Positions 31,624 through 39,817 of a DNA stretch of 64,000 nt are shown here, piece after piece. The notes under the pieces were generated by a model. It was not told the origin of the DNA, did not search any database, and was given only the letters and a program-made list of their open reading frames with translations. This DNA is from Bradyrhizobium manausense (GTDB taxonomy: Bacteria > Pseudomonadota > Alphaproteobacteria > Rhizobiales > Xanthobacteraceae), in contig NZ_JAFCJI010000007.1 of the NCBI RefSeq assembly GCF_018131105.1, positions 33,711 to 97,710 on the forward strand, written 5' to 3'. Numbering within the stretch: position 1 is the stretch's first letter; every line of letters begins with the position of its first letter. A program made the position numbers and the translations under genes.

Positions 31624-31998
31624 TTACGCCTCAGAGGGCTCGCGATCGCCGGCCGAAGAGATCCGGACATGAAAGCCTTTGGCCTCAATGGCGCGGATCA
31701 GTTGTTCAAGGCTCATTTCGTCCGGCCGCAGTGAGGTCTGGTCCGAGGGCCCCTGATCCTGAGTACTCACGATATGGACGCCGTTTTCAAGAAACTCGGA
31801 GCTGACATCAAGCACCTTTGCAACGGCCTTTATGGTGGCTGGCTTGGGCATCCTGCCTCGCTTCTCCCAATGCCAAATTGCAGGTGGCGTCACGTCAATC
31901 CGCCTGGCCAGCTCAGTGATGGTCATCGACTGATCTTCTCGCAGCTGCTTCAAGCGCGAGCCAAAATTGGCAGCGGTCTTGTTCTTGACTTTAGGCAC
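31624..31998 (-). CDS. XRE-family (Cro/C1-type) transcriptional regulator
   Basis: The product is a 124-residue protein with a Cro/C1 helix-turn-helix at about residues 13-68: SRLKQLREDQ, then MTITELARRIDVTPPAIWHW as the recognition core, then KPATIKAVAKVLDVSSEFL. The remainder, with PDEMSLEQLIRAIEAKGFHV, may be a dimerisation or sensing tail. The start is GTG at 31998; the nearby ATG 13 bases upstream is out of frame. It sits upstream of the giant gene in the same direction, 806 bp away, and is the only DNA-binding regulator in the window. It is therefore the obvious candidate to control the secretion locus, by position only. Confidence 0.8.
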   Translation of the reverse strand: MPKVKNKTAANFGSRLKQLREDQSMTITELARRIDVTPPAIWHWEKRGRMPKPATIKAVAKVLDVSSEFLENGVHIVSTQDQGPSDQTSLRPDEMSLEQLIRAIEAKGFHVRISSAGDREPSEA

Positions 31999-32486
31999 CT
32001 GTAAATTCCATTTATATTTGTGAGAATCGGTATTAACGACCCTAAGTGAGGGAGATTACGGTCTGATTTGCTTCTAAGTCAATCATTGCCCGTTGGTTTT
32101 GGCTCTTTGCGACTGGCGCAGACCGGCGCAGCCGCCTGCAGAACAGGCCGATTGCCATTCCGGTGCCGGCCTTGCCCCCTGCTCCATGCAAGGCCTGAGC
32201 CATCATCTCCCCAGCCAACGTCGCTTCGTATCACGGGTTCCTAGCTCGGAGAATCGACGCCATCGCGACAGGTGATCCGGCCAGGGAAACAGCACCGCCG
32301 GACGAAACCACGGCAGCCCGTTGGACCATGCGTGTACTGGCTCACCTGCGTTAAGTAAACAGGCCATGCCTTTCCTGCCCGGGCTCCGCTGCGATTGATC
32401 AGTGATCGCGCCAAGGCCGGCATGCGATATGCACGGTAAGCACATGATTGGACGACACTTTCTCCGACGTGTCGCGCCAAGCCTGT
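31999..32486. other. intergenic region with no supported gene
   Basis: This is a 488 bp gap between the XRE regulator gene and the lipoprotein gene, both minus strand. It contains the regulator's promoter region (AT-rich near 32005-32045, with ATTAACGAC at 32032-32040) and a short CGACAC/GTGTCG dyad (32453-32474) just downstream of the lipoprotein stop. Small reading frames on both strands show no recognisable protein character. Confidence 0.4.
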
Positions 32487-32960
32487 TCAATAGCAGGTCG
32501 GAGAATTGCCCCCGAGACCAGCACACGCATTCGTGTTGGAGGCCCGCCACTGAACGACGGGGGCGGGGCTGCTCCCCTGCCCCTCCGACGGCGTGGCTTT
32601 CAGTCTTTCCGCCTCTTCCGCAACGATGGCCATGTGGGCCTTCGCAATCTGGTCATTTCGTTCAAGAAGCGAGACCTTGCCCGCCTCGACCTGGGCGGCA
32701 AGCGTTTTGCGCAGCGCATTCTCGCGGTCGAGCAGTTCCGGAAATTTCAGGCTCGGCCTGACCGAAAGCTCGGTCGCCTTCACGATGCAATCGGCGCGCC
32801 GCACGGCCTGCGTGATCTGGTCGGGAAAGGCGTTACGGCAATCAGCAAGCGCATCGGGCAGACCGACTGAGGCGTCGTCACTCGCGTCCTGAAGCGCTTG
32901 TCGGGCTCCCCCACACCCTGCAAGCAGGCTAAGGAGGATCACAGCCACACCCGCCCGCAT
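32487..32960 (-). CDS. small lipoprotein of the T1SS operon
   Basis: The product has 157 residues from the ATG at 32960. The leader MRAGVAVILLSLLAGC is a signal peptide ending in a lipobox (LAGC, Cys16), so the mature protein should be lipid-anchored. I chose this ATG because GAGGGAGA lies about 10 bases upstream and the leader starts right there; the frame is open for another 12 codons upstream without a credible signal. The mature part is mostly helical (LDRENALRKTLAAQVEAGKV, then AKAHMAIVAEEAERLKA), with three Cys besides the lipidated one (C29, C45 and the penultimate residue, among others near the end). It begins 60 bp after the HlyD stop and is the third gene of the operon. Function is unknown; an accessory to the export channel is possible. 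Confidence 0.75.
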   Translation of the reverse strand: MRAGVAVILLSLLAGCGGARQALQDASDDASVGLPDALADCRNAFPDQITQAVRRADCIVKATELSVRPSLKFPELLDRENALRKTLAAQVEAGKVSLLERNDQIAKAHMAIVAEEAERLKATPSEGQGSSPAPVVQWRASNTNACAGLGGNSPTCY

Positions 32961-33020
32961 CAGGAAAACGTCTCCCTCATGGCGTCTTCCGCTCATCCGG
33001 GCCAGGCATGGCCGTACGTC

Positions 33021-34379
33021 CTATTTCTGGCGGAAGGCGTGATTGAAGGACATGATCAGCGGGCCGACCAGATACTCGAAGGCCGTGCGCTGGACCGTCG
33101 GGATCATGACGGTTGCAGGCATTCCCGGATAGAGCCTGATGTTCGGCATGGCGGCAAGCTCGTCCCCGTCAATCCGCACGAATGCCGTGTAGTATGGGTT
33201 GTTGGTCTTCGGATCGGTCAGACGATCTGCCGAGACTTGAACGACGTCACCATGAATGATCGGCACGATCCGCTGCTTGTAAGCCGTGAGATGAACCTCG
33301 GCACGCGTATTGGGATGCACGTCGCTGATGTCCTCGACCGCCACTTGCGCTTCGATCGTCAGCCCGTCCTGCTCCGGGACGATGTCCAGGATCTTGTCGC
33401 CGCGCTGGATGACTCCACCGACGGAAAAGACGTTGAGGCCGACCACCTGGCCGCTATACGGGGCACGAATCTCCATACGTCCCAGAACGGCTTTGGCGTT
33501 CAAGGCCTTTGGGATCACTTCCAGGATCTTCGCCTGCGTGTCACGGAGATCCTTGGTCACGTCGGTCATTCGATCGTTGTCGAGCTGCGCGATCTGCTGC
33601 TCCTGCTCGGCGATCGCCTGGCGCGCCTTTGCAATGTTGGCATTCGCATCGGCGATCTGCCCCTCCAGCCCATAGGCGGAGCGCTCCAGTTGCAGGATAC
33701 GCGGCCGCGCGATCAGGCCACGCTCGACGAGAGGCGCGATGTCTTTCGCCTCGTTGTGAACGGAATCGATCTGATCGGTAAATGACTTGACCTGCGCCTG
33801 GGCACCGACGATCTGCGAACCAAGCTGGTTGATCTTCTCGCGGATGACGTTGCGTTGCCCTTCGAGTGCCGCCCGGCGACTTGTGAACTGGCTGACCTGC
33901 CCGTTCCAGACGCTCTTGAGGTAGGGGTCCTCGGCATGGGCTTTCAGATCCGAGGGCATCACAAGCTCGGCCCCGTGATCGAGCTCGGTCAGGAGACGGA
34001 CCTCCGTGGCGCGAAGGACGACCCATTGTTGCGTGAGGATATCGAACTCCGCGCGCGCCTGGGTCTCGTCAAGCACGATCAGCAGATCGCCGGCGCGAAC
34101 CCGGTCGCCTTCCTTGACATGGAGCGTCTTGACGATGCCGCCGTCGAGGTGCTGCACGCTCTTGCGGTTGCCATCGACCTTGACGACGGCGTTGGCGACC
34201 ACAGCGCCATTGAGCGGGGCGGTCACTGCCCATGCACCGATGCCGCCAAAGAACATCGCAATGATGATCCAGCCGGCCAGTGCGATGCGCTTGATGGAAT
34301 CGCTGGGTGGACCGCCGGCGGCCGCCGGTTTGGCTCCAACGGCTGCAAGACTCTTGGGTGTCGCGTCGATGATCGCCAT
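33021..34379 (-). CDS. T1SS periplasmic adaptor, HlyD/PrtE family
   Basis: This 452-residue membrane-fusion protein should link the inner-membrane ABC transporter to an outer-membrane TolC-type channel. A short cytoplasmic N-terminus is followed by one membrane helix (about 31-55, IALAGWIIIAMFFGGIGAW), then the first half of a lipoyl/barrel-sandwich domain (VHVKEGDRVRAGDLLIVLDE in parts), a long coiled coil (about 110-290), the second lipoyl half (IRAPYSGQVVGLNVFSVGG in parts) and the C-terminal RLYPGMPATVMIPTVQRTAFEYLVGPL segment typical of PrtE-like adaptors. Length is normal for the family. It starts 9 bases after the ABC gene's stop codon, so translation is probably coupled. Confidence 0.92.
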   Translation of the reverse strand: MAIIDATPKSLAAVGAKPAAAGGPPSDSIKRIALAGWIIIAMFFGGIGAWAVTAPLNGAVVANAVVKVDGNRKSVQHLDGGIVKTLHVKEGDRVRAGDLLIVLDETQARAEFDILTQQWVVLRATEVRLLTELDHGAELVMPSDLKAHAEDPYLKSVWNGQVSQFTSRRAALEGQRNVIREKINQLGSQIVGAQAQVKSFTDQIDSVHNEAKDIAPLVERGLIARPRILQLERSAYGLEGQIADANANIAKARQAIAEQEQQIAQLDNDRMTDVTKDLRDTQAKILEVIPKALNAKAVLGRMEIRAPYSGQVVGLNVFSVGGVIQRGDKILDIVPEQDGLTIEAQVAVEDISDVHPNTRAEVHLTAYKQRIVPIIHGDVVQVSADRLTDPKTNNPYYTAFVRIDGDELAAMPNIRLYPGMPATVMIPTVQRTAFEYLVGPLIMSFNHAFRQK

Positions 34380-34388
34380 GGGACGTGC

Positions 34389-36107
34389 CTAACCGCTGGA
34401 GCCTTGCACCGCGTGCACCGGCACGGGCACGGGGCGGGTCAGGCGCGCCATGATCTCGGCGCGCGGCCCGAACATCTCGGCGACGCCGTCCCTGAGAACC
34501 AGGATCTTGTCGACGACGCCGATGGTGGCCGGACGATGCGAGACGATGACGACGCTGGCTCCCCGCTTCTTCAATTGCACGATGCAGTCCGCTAGCGCGA
34601 CGTCGCCCTCGGCGTCGAGATTCGAACTGGGCTCGTCCAGGACGACGATGCTGGGACTGCCATAGACCGCCCTCGCCAGCCCAATGCGCTGGCGGAAGCC
34701 GCCGGACAGTATCGCGCCGCCCTCACCAACCTGCGTGTCGTAGCCGTTCGGAAGCTTCAGGATCATCTCGTGCACGCCCGAAAGCTGCGCGGCAATGATG
34801 ACCTCCCGGTCGTTCCCCTCGTCAAATCGTCCGATGTTCGCTGCGACCGTATCGGAGAACAACTCGATGTCCTGCGGCAGATACCCGACGTGATCGCCGA
34901 TCGCGCGCTTGACCCAGGTCGAGACATCAGCGCCGTCCAGTCGCACGGCTCCGGCCGACGGCGTCAGCACACCGACGAGGTGGCGCGAGAGCGTCGACTT
35001 GCCGGCGCCTGAGGGACCGATGATGCCAAGCACTTCTCCCGCCTCGATCGCGAATGTAACGCCGCGCAGAATGGGCTTGCCGGTGCCCGCTGGAACGAAA
35101 GTGACGGCTTCGACCGACAGGTGGCCCTTGGGCTTGGGCAGCGTCAACCCCGCGTCGGACACCGGATAAGCCTGCAGCAGATCACGAATCCGCAGGAAGG
35201 CGGCCCGCGCCGACACCAAACCGCGCCACGAGCCGACGATCTGCTCGACCGGCTGCAGCGCGCGCCCGAGCAGGATGCTGGCGGCAAACATCGAACCTGT
35301 CGTCGTAAGCCGCTCGATGACGAGATAGGCGCCAAGCCCCAGGATCAGGGACTGCATTGCGAGCCGCAGGAAACGGATCAAGCTCTGGATCGCGGCCGCC
35401 CGATCGCTTGCAGCCACCTGTCGCTCCAGCATCCGGTCGCGGTCGCGCCCCCAACGCCGCAACAGGCCGCCGGTCATGCCCATGGCACGAACCACCTCGG
35501 TGTTGCGCAGGCTCATCTCGGTGAAACTGTAGCTGCGGGAAGCGGCTTCATTCGATTCCGTCAGCGGCAGCTTGACCAGCCACTCGCTGAGCAGGGCCAT
35601 CAGCACCAGCACGATCGAGCAGGCCAGTGCGAACGCGCCGAGGAAGGGATGCAGCACGAAGATGACGGCGATGTAGATCGGGGCCCATGGCAGGTCGAAG
35701 ATTGCGTGGATGCCGGTGCCGGTGACGAACTGGCGAAACGTATCGAAGTCGCGCAACGCCTGGCTGCGGGCGCCGCCTGCGACAGCCGAGCGATCGACGA
35801 TCGCGGTCATGACGCGCGATGCAATCTTCTGGTCGAGGCGGATGCTTGCGCGGGTCAGCACGCGCGCTCGAACCGCGTCCAGACCGGCAAGCGCTGTGAA
35901 AGCGAGCAGCAGCGCAATGGTGAGCATCAACAACGTGATCTCGCTGGCGCTCGAGATCACGCGGTCATACACCTGCAGCATGTAGAGGGGGCCGGCGAGA
36001 TACAGCAGATTAATGGCAAGGCTGAAGATGCCGGCCGTCAGGAAGTAGCCTTGGCAAGTCTGCAGCAAGCGCCGGAGCTCGTCCGGCCTTTTGAAAGGCG
36101 CACTCAC
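34389..36107 (-). CDS. type I secretion permease/ATPase, PrtD family ABC transporter
   Basis: This 572-residue inner-membrane exporter energises secretion of unfolded substrates. The N-terminal half holds the transmembrane helices (e.g. about 22-48, 56-76, 141-180, 250-285). The ATPase follows with Walker A GPSGAGKS (364-371), Q-loop YLPQD (409-413), signature LSGGFRQR (467-474), Walker B IVVLDEP (487-493) and H-loop His524. There is no C39 peptidase domain, and the protein matches the PrtD/AprD class that exports RTX proteases and adhesins. The start is GTG at 36107 with only a weak ribosome-binding site. It is the first gene of the operon ABC, HlyD, lipoprotein. No outer-membrane partner lies nearby, so a TolC encoded elsewhere must be used. 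Confidence 0.93.
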   Translation of the reverse strand: MSAPFKRPDELRRLLQTCQGYFLTAGIFSLAINLLYLAGPLYMLQVYDRVISSASEITLLMLTIALLLAFTALAGLDAVRARVLTRASIRLDQKIASRVMTAIVDRSAVAGGARSQALRDFDTFRQFVTGTGIHAIFDLPWAPIYIAVIFVLHPFLGAFALACSIVLVLMALLSEWLVKLPLTESNEAASRSYSFTEMSLRNTEVVRAMGMTGGLLRRWGRDRDRMLERQVAASDRAAAIQSLIRFLRLAMQSLILGLGAYLVIERLTTTGSMFAASILLGRALQPVEQIVGSWRGLVSARAAFLRIRDLLQAYPVSDAGLTLPKPKGHLSVEAVTFVPAGTGKPILRGVTFAIEAGEVLGIIGPSGAGKSTLSRHLVGVLTPSAGAVRLDGADVSTWVKRAIGDHVGYLPQDIELFSDTVAANIGRFDEGNDREVIIAAQLSGVHEMILKLPNGYDTQVGEGGAILSGGFRQRIGLARAVYGSPSIVVLDEPSSNLDAEGDVALADCIVQLKKRGASVVIVSHRPATIGVVDKILVLRDGVAEMFGPRAEIMARLTRPVPVPVHAVQGSSG

Positions 36108-37116
36108 ACAATCCGGCGGATACCCGCCCCTCTAATCAAAAACGACCGCCGGAGCGGCAACGCCCGGCAAATTTAAAGACCAACTGGCAGCCATTACAAT
36201 TCGTGTTTAATCGATGACAATCTAGCACAACTAACCGGCATCGAGGAAGCAATCCTCGCTGAAAGGTAAAGGTGCCCGTAGAGTTACGGCCTACCCACGT
36301 TTACGATATTTATGTCGACGGAGGCGCGCCTAAACGCGGTCAGGACGGAACCACGCGGGACTTGCGCCGACCCGCCAGCATCTCAAATCGCGGACATGGG
36401 TTCGTATTCCCGCGGCGCAATATGCCCGGGTTAACCTCGGAACTCCCCTTCCCGGAGGAAAGGGCGCAGGGAAGGCCGGGCGCCGGCGGCACCCGCAGCC
36501 CGTGTGCGAAGAAAGTGCGCACGGGTGGGTCACAGGTGATGCCGGCATCCCGGCCTTCCCTGCGCGGATGGTTTTAACGGTGTCCTTCGCGCTCTCCCCG
36601 GGGAGACGAGCTCTATTGCCCCCGTCGCCAGGCGGATCTTTGCGTTCGCGCCGGTCGGCCCGAGACGCTCCACAAGGCTTGGCGCCAGCTTCGGGCGCCA
36701 GGACCACACGACTTCTCCGTCCGCGCACGTCTGCACCGGCCCCTCGACAGCTGGCGTGCGCGCGCCGTCGAGACCGCATGGAGACGCCGTCAGCGCCGTG
36801 TCGTACCGCACCCAGTCGCCGCTCACGGAGCACCATCAAAGGATTCCCGCCCTGCGACCCTGTGCGCGCCGACGCCGTCGCGGCCACCGCATCCCAGCCC
36901 CGTGTCGTGACGATCGCGATACGCCCTTTTGACGGGCCAGGATGGCAAGGCTTATACGCCAGTCTGACATTTCCGTCAATCCGAATATTTGGAATATACG
37001 AATTTCCTTCGTGCGGCACCTGGAAGCCTCGCCGCGTGCGCAGTCCATTTGCCAGACGGCATTGGAGGGGGACGCGCGGGCCCGGCCTCAACGCCGCGCG
37101 CGAGGCATTCCACCTC
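36108..37116. other. intergenic region with repeat-like sequence, no supported gene
   Basis: This is about 1 kb between the divergent T1SS operon and the first S8 protease. The part next to the operon (36150-36330) is AT-richer and should hold its promoter. From about 36330 to 37110 both strands carry several overlapping short reading frames with arginine/proline-rich low-quality translations. The text resembles a dispersed intergenic element I recall from Bradyrhizobium genomes, which is often annotated as spurious short proteins. It includes the large inverted repeat listed next. Confidence 0.5.
36464..36565. repeat. 17 bp perfect inverted repeat with nested dyads
   Basis: GCGCAGGGAAGGCCGGG at 36464-36480 is exactly repeated in inverse at 36549-36565, and GCCGGC (36482-36487 and 36541-36546) lengthens the stem. 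The interior contains a smaller dyad (CCCGTGTGCG with CGCACGGG). The folded element is about 100 nt and looks like a REP/MITE-like intergenic unit or a strong structural element between two divergent operons. Confidence 0.65.
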
Positions 37117-37347
37117 GCCGGACAATTTTACCAGCCTGGGCAGCGACCAACATAAACAAGGATAAATGACATTTACGCACCATTAAACCAGTCCGGAAAC
37201 TCGCACCGCGACCGTCGCTGCTTTGGCGCCCCTGATCTCAGTTTAACGACTGGATTTACCCGCCCTTAAATCGCCCCGTCGTCCGATCCCAGCACATACG
37301 CGCGGCGTGACGCGCATTTTCTGTCGTCTCACATCCAAGGAGATTCA
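37117..37347 (+). promoter_or_regulatory. 5' leader of S8 protease 1 (copy A)
   Basis: These 231 bp upstream of the first protease match 43775-44006 upstream of the second in patches. Shared patches are GCCGGACAAT, ACATAAACA followed by GATAAAT, GATCTCAGTTTAACGAC and TTAAATCGCCCCGTCGT, followed by the same ribosome-binding site CAAGGAGATTCA. Retention in both copies suggests promoter or leader function. Confidence 0.55.
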
Positions 37348-39744
37348 ATGGCGAAGCGGGGCGTGAATGATCAGTACGGGAATTTCTCCGAAGGGAATGC
37401 AAATGCTCTGGAATGGGAATTCGTCGGACTGAACATCGCCTCGGCACATGTCGGATCGATGGACGATCCGGCGTCCCACGCGGAGAATCACGACTTCGGA
37501 ACGGACACTTCGGCTTCGGATGCAGGCGCGCCGGACAGCTTCGCTGCCAAAAAGGGAGGCGGTGCCACCAGCGGAACGACGAGCGGCGGCGCCACCGGCG
37601 GCGGCACCACGAGCGGTGGCACCACCAGCGGCAGCACCGGCACGACTGTCGGTCAGGGCACTACGACAACGAGCTTTACGTCTGTCACGATGATGTCGCC
37701 GACCCTGAATCCGCCTACCGGCAACAGCGCGCTGCCGAGCGACACGTATTTCTACAAGGAATGGAATCTGACCAGCAGCACAGGCGGCATCAATGTCACC
37801 AAGGCCTGGCAGAACTATACCGGACTGGGCGTCAAGGTCGGCGTCATCGACGACGGCATCGATTACAACAACACCGATCTTCACGCGCACTACCTCTTCA
37901 ATCAGGATTATGACGCGACCAATGGCGGGAGCGATGCCTACGGCACCTCGACCGACAATCACGGGACGACAGTTGCCGGCGTCATCGGCGCCGCGCGCGA
38001 CGGCACCGGCACGGTCGGCGTCGCCTACGATGCCGGGATCGCCGGCTTCCGCATCAGCTACAGCACCGGCGGCGGCCCGGACCAGATCAACGACGCCCTC
38101 GGTCACACGCTCTCGAGCGGCATGGACGTCGTCAACGCGAGCTGGGGCTATACGACGGCCTACACAGACAACTTCTTCTCGTCCGGGTTCGCATCGTCGA
38201 AGACAGCCATCCTCAACGAGGTCATGTACGGTCGCGGGGGCCTCGGCACCAGCATCGTCTTTGCATCCGGCAACGGACGCGGATCGGGCGACAACGTCAA
38301 CTATCACAATTACCAGAACGATCCGTACGTCATCACCGTTGGCGGCGTCGACCCCACTGGACATGTCGCGACCTTCAGTACGCCGGGCGCGGCGCTCCTG
38401 GTTGCCGCACCGGGCGGCGCGTACACCGACGACCGGGTCGGTACCGCCGGTTACAACACCACGGGCGACTATATCTCGATCTCCGGCACGTCCTATTCGG
38501 CTCCGGCGGTCTCAGGCGTGATCGCGCTGATGCTGCAGGCCAATCCCAATCTGGGCTTTCGCGACATCCAGGACATCCTCGCCTATTCCGCCAAAGAGAC
38601 CGATCCGACCAACGCCAGCTGGCACATCAACGGCGCGCACGACTGGAACGGTGGCGGCCTGCACTACAGCGAAGACTACGGTTTTGGCCTGGTCGACGCG
38701 ACGGCGGCGGTTCGGCTGGCCGAGAGCTGGCGCACTCAGAAGACCTACGCCGACATGTCGACGGAATCGGCGACGCATGGCGACAACGCCGCGATCCCGG
38801 ACGGCAATGGAAGCCTGAGCAGCCAGATCACCTTCGCCTCCTCGCTCAAGGTCGAGAAGATGGTGATCGACCTCAACATCGCGCATGCGAACTCCAGCGA
38901 TCTCACCGTGACCCTGACCGGTCCCGACGGCACGAGCGCGACGCTCGTCTCCCATCCCACCGGCGGCACCGGCAGCGGGATCGTGTTCGAGACCACCGCG
39001 AACAGCTTCTGGGGCGACGATGCCAAGGGCACCTGGACCCTGACGGTCACCGACAGCGTATCCGGCAACAGCGGCACGCTGAACGGCTGGACGCTGACGG
39101 CCCTGGGTGATTCAGCCGCCACGCCAACCACCTACGTCTACACCGACGAATTCGCGGCCATGGCCGGCAGCAACCGCGTCGTGCTCACGGATTCAAGCGG
39201 CACAGCGCAGATCAACACCGCGGCAGTGACCACCGGTTCCTATCTGGACCTCAATCCGGGAGCGACCGACACCATCGCCGGCAAAACGCTTCAGATCGCC
39301 GCCACCTCGATCATCAAGAATGTCTGGGCCGGCGTCGGCAACGACACGATCATCGCCAATGATTTCGGCAACACGATACAGGCCGGCCTCGGCAACAATA
39401 CGATCGTGACCGGCAAAGGGGCGGATATCCTCTACGCCGCGCAATCCGTCGGCAGCAGCGACACCTTCATCTTCAATGCACTGTCAAACACGACCGACAC
39501 CATCCTGAACTGGGTGTCGGGCCACAACACCCTCAATATGGGACAACTGCTCAGCTCGATCGGCTATTCGGGCAGCAACCCCATCACCGATGGCTGGCTC
39601 AGTTTCGTCTCCGACACGAAGGGCGGCACCAACGTCGTGGTCGACGCGCACAACAGCGCCGCGCCTCAGGTCGTCGTGGATGTCGTCGGCATCACGCCGA
39701 CGCTGCTTCACGAGAGCACGGCCACGTGGAGCTTGATCGTGTGA
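37348..39744 (+). CDS. S8 family (kexin-like) secreted serine protease 1
   Basis: The 798-residue protein has no signal peptide. The conserved N-terminus MAKRGVNDQYGNFSEGNA is followed by a Gly/Ser/Thr linker (about 70-110). The subtilase domain (about 130-465) has catalytic Asp168 (VIDDGID), His205 (NHGTTVAG), oxyanion Asn309 (ASGNG) and Ser382 (GTSYSAP). The DDG signature and a P/homoB domain at about 480-590 place it with kexins. The C-terminus resembles the serralysin tail (YLDLNPGATDTIAGKTLQI, then AGVGNDTIIANDFGNTIQAG), although its nonapeptides are degenerate (AGLGNNTIVTGKGADIL), so calcium binding may be weak. T1SS export is inferred from this tail and the nearby ABC/HlyD genes. The start has a strong AAGGAG site. 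It converges on the repeat-protein gene at 39818 across a shared terminator. Confidence 0.9.
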   Translation: MAKRGVNDQYGNFSEGNANALEWEFVGLNIASAHVGSMDDPASHAENHDFGTDTSASDAGAPDSFAAKKGGGATSGTTSGGATGGGTTSGGTTSGSTGTTVGQGTTTTSFTSVTMMSPTLNPPTGNSALPSDTYFYKEWNLTSSTGGINVTKAWQNYTGLGVKVGVIDDGIDYNNTDLHAHYLFNQDYDATNGGSDAYGTSTDNHGTTVAGVIGAARDGTGTVGVAYDAGIAGFRISYSTGGGPDQINDALGHTLSSGMDVVNASWGYTTAYTDNFFSSGFASSKTAILNEVMYGRGGLGTSIVFASGNGRGSGDNVNYHNYQNDPYVITVGGVDPTGHVATFSTPGAALLVAAPGGAYTDDRVGTAGYNTTGDYISISGTSYSAPAVSGVIALMLQANPNLGFRDIQDILAYSAKETDPTNASWHINGAHDWNGGGLHYSEDYGFGLVDATAAVRLAESWRTQKTYADMSTESATHGDNAAIPDGNGSLSSQITFASSLKVEKMVIDLNIAHANSSDLTVTLTGPDGTSATLVSHPTGGTGSGIVFETTANSFWGDDAKGTWTLTVTDSVSGNSGTLNGWTLTALGDSAATPTTYVYTDEFAAMAGSNRVVLTDSSGTAQINTAAVTTGSYLDLNPGATDTIAGKTLQIAATSIIKNVWAGVGNDTIIANDFGNTIQAGLGNNTIVTGKGADILYAAQSVGSSDTFIFNALSNTTDTILNWVSGHNTLNMGQLLSSIGYSGSNPITDGWLSFVSDTKGGTNVVVDAHNSAAPQVVVDVVGITPTLLHESTATWSLIV

Positions 39745-39755
39745 TGATGAAAAAA

Positions 39756-39781
39756 GCCCCGCGGCGAGTTTGCCGCGGGGC
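39756..39781. terminator. bidirectional intrinsic terminator
   Basis: A perfect 10 bp GC-rich stem (GCCCCGCGGC, 39756-39765, with 39772-39781) has a 6 nt loop, an A run on the left and TTTTCTT on the right. It can end transcription from both sides: the protease gene (plus) and the repeat-protein gene (minus). Confidence 0.92.
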
Positions 39782-39817
39782 TTTTCTTATTGGGCGTCCA
39801 GCTTGGTTTGCGCCGGA

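Noticed and set aside
32203..32550. 115-codon ORF near the lipoprotein gene
   Set aside because: It overlaps the 3' end of the lipoprotein gene in another frame and has no protein features.
32961..32996. Longer start for the lipoprotein
   Set aside because: The signal peptide and lipobox begin at the ATG at 32960, which has the better ribosome site.
36330..37091. 253-codon minus-strand ORF and overlapping plus-strand ORFs in the intergenic block
   Set aside because: Overlapping frames on both strands with Arg/Pro/Ala-rich translations typical of dispersed non-coding repeats; no ribosome site.
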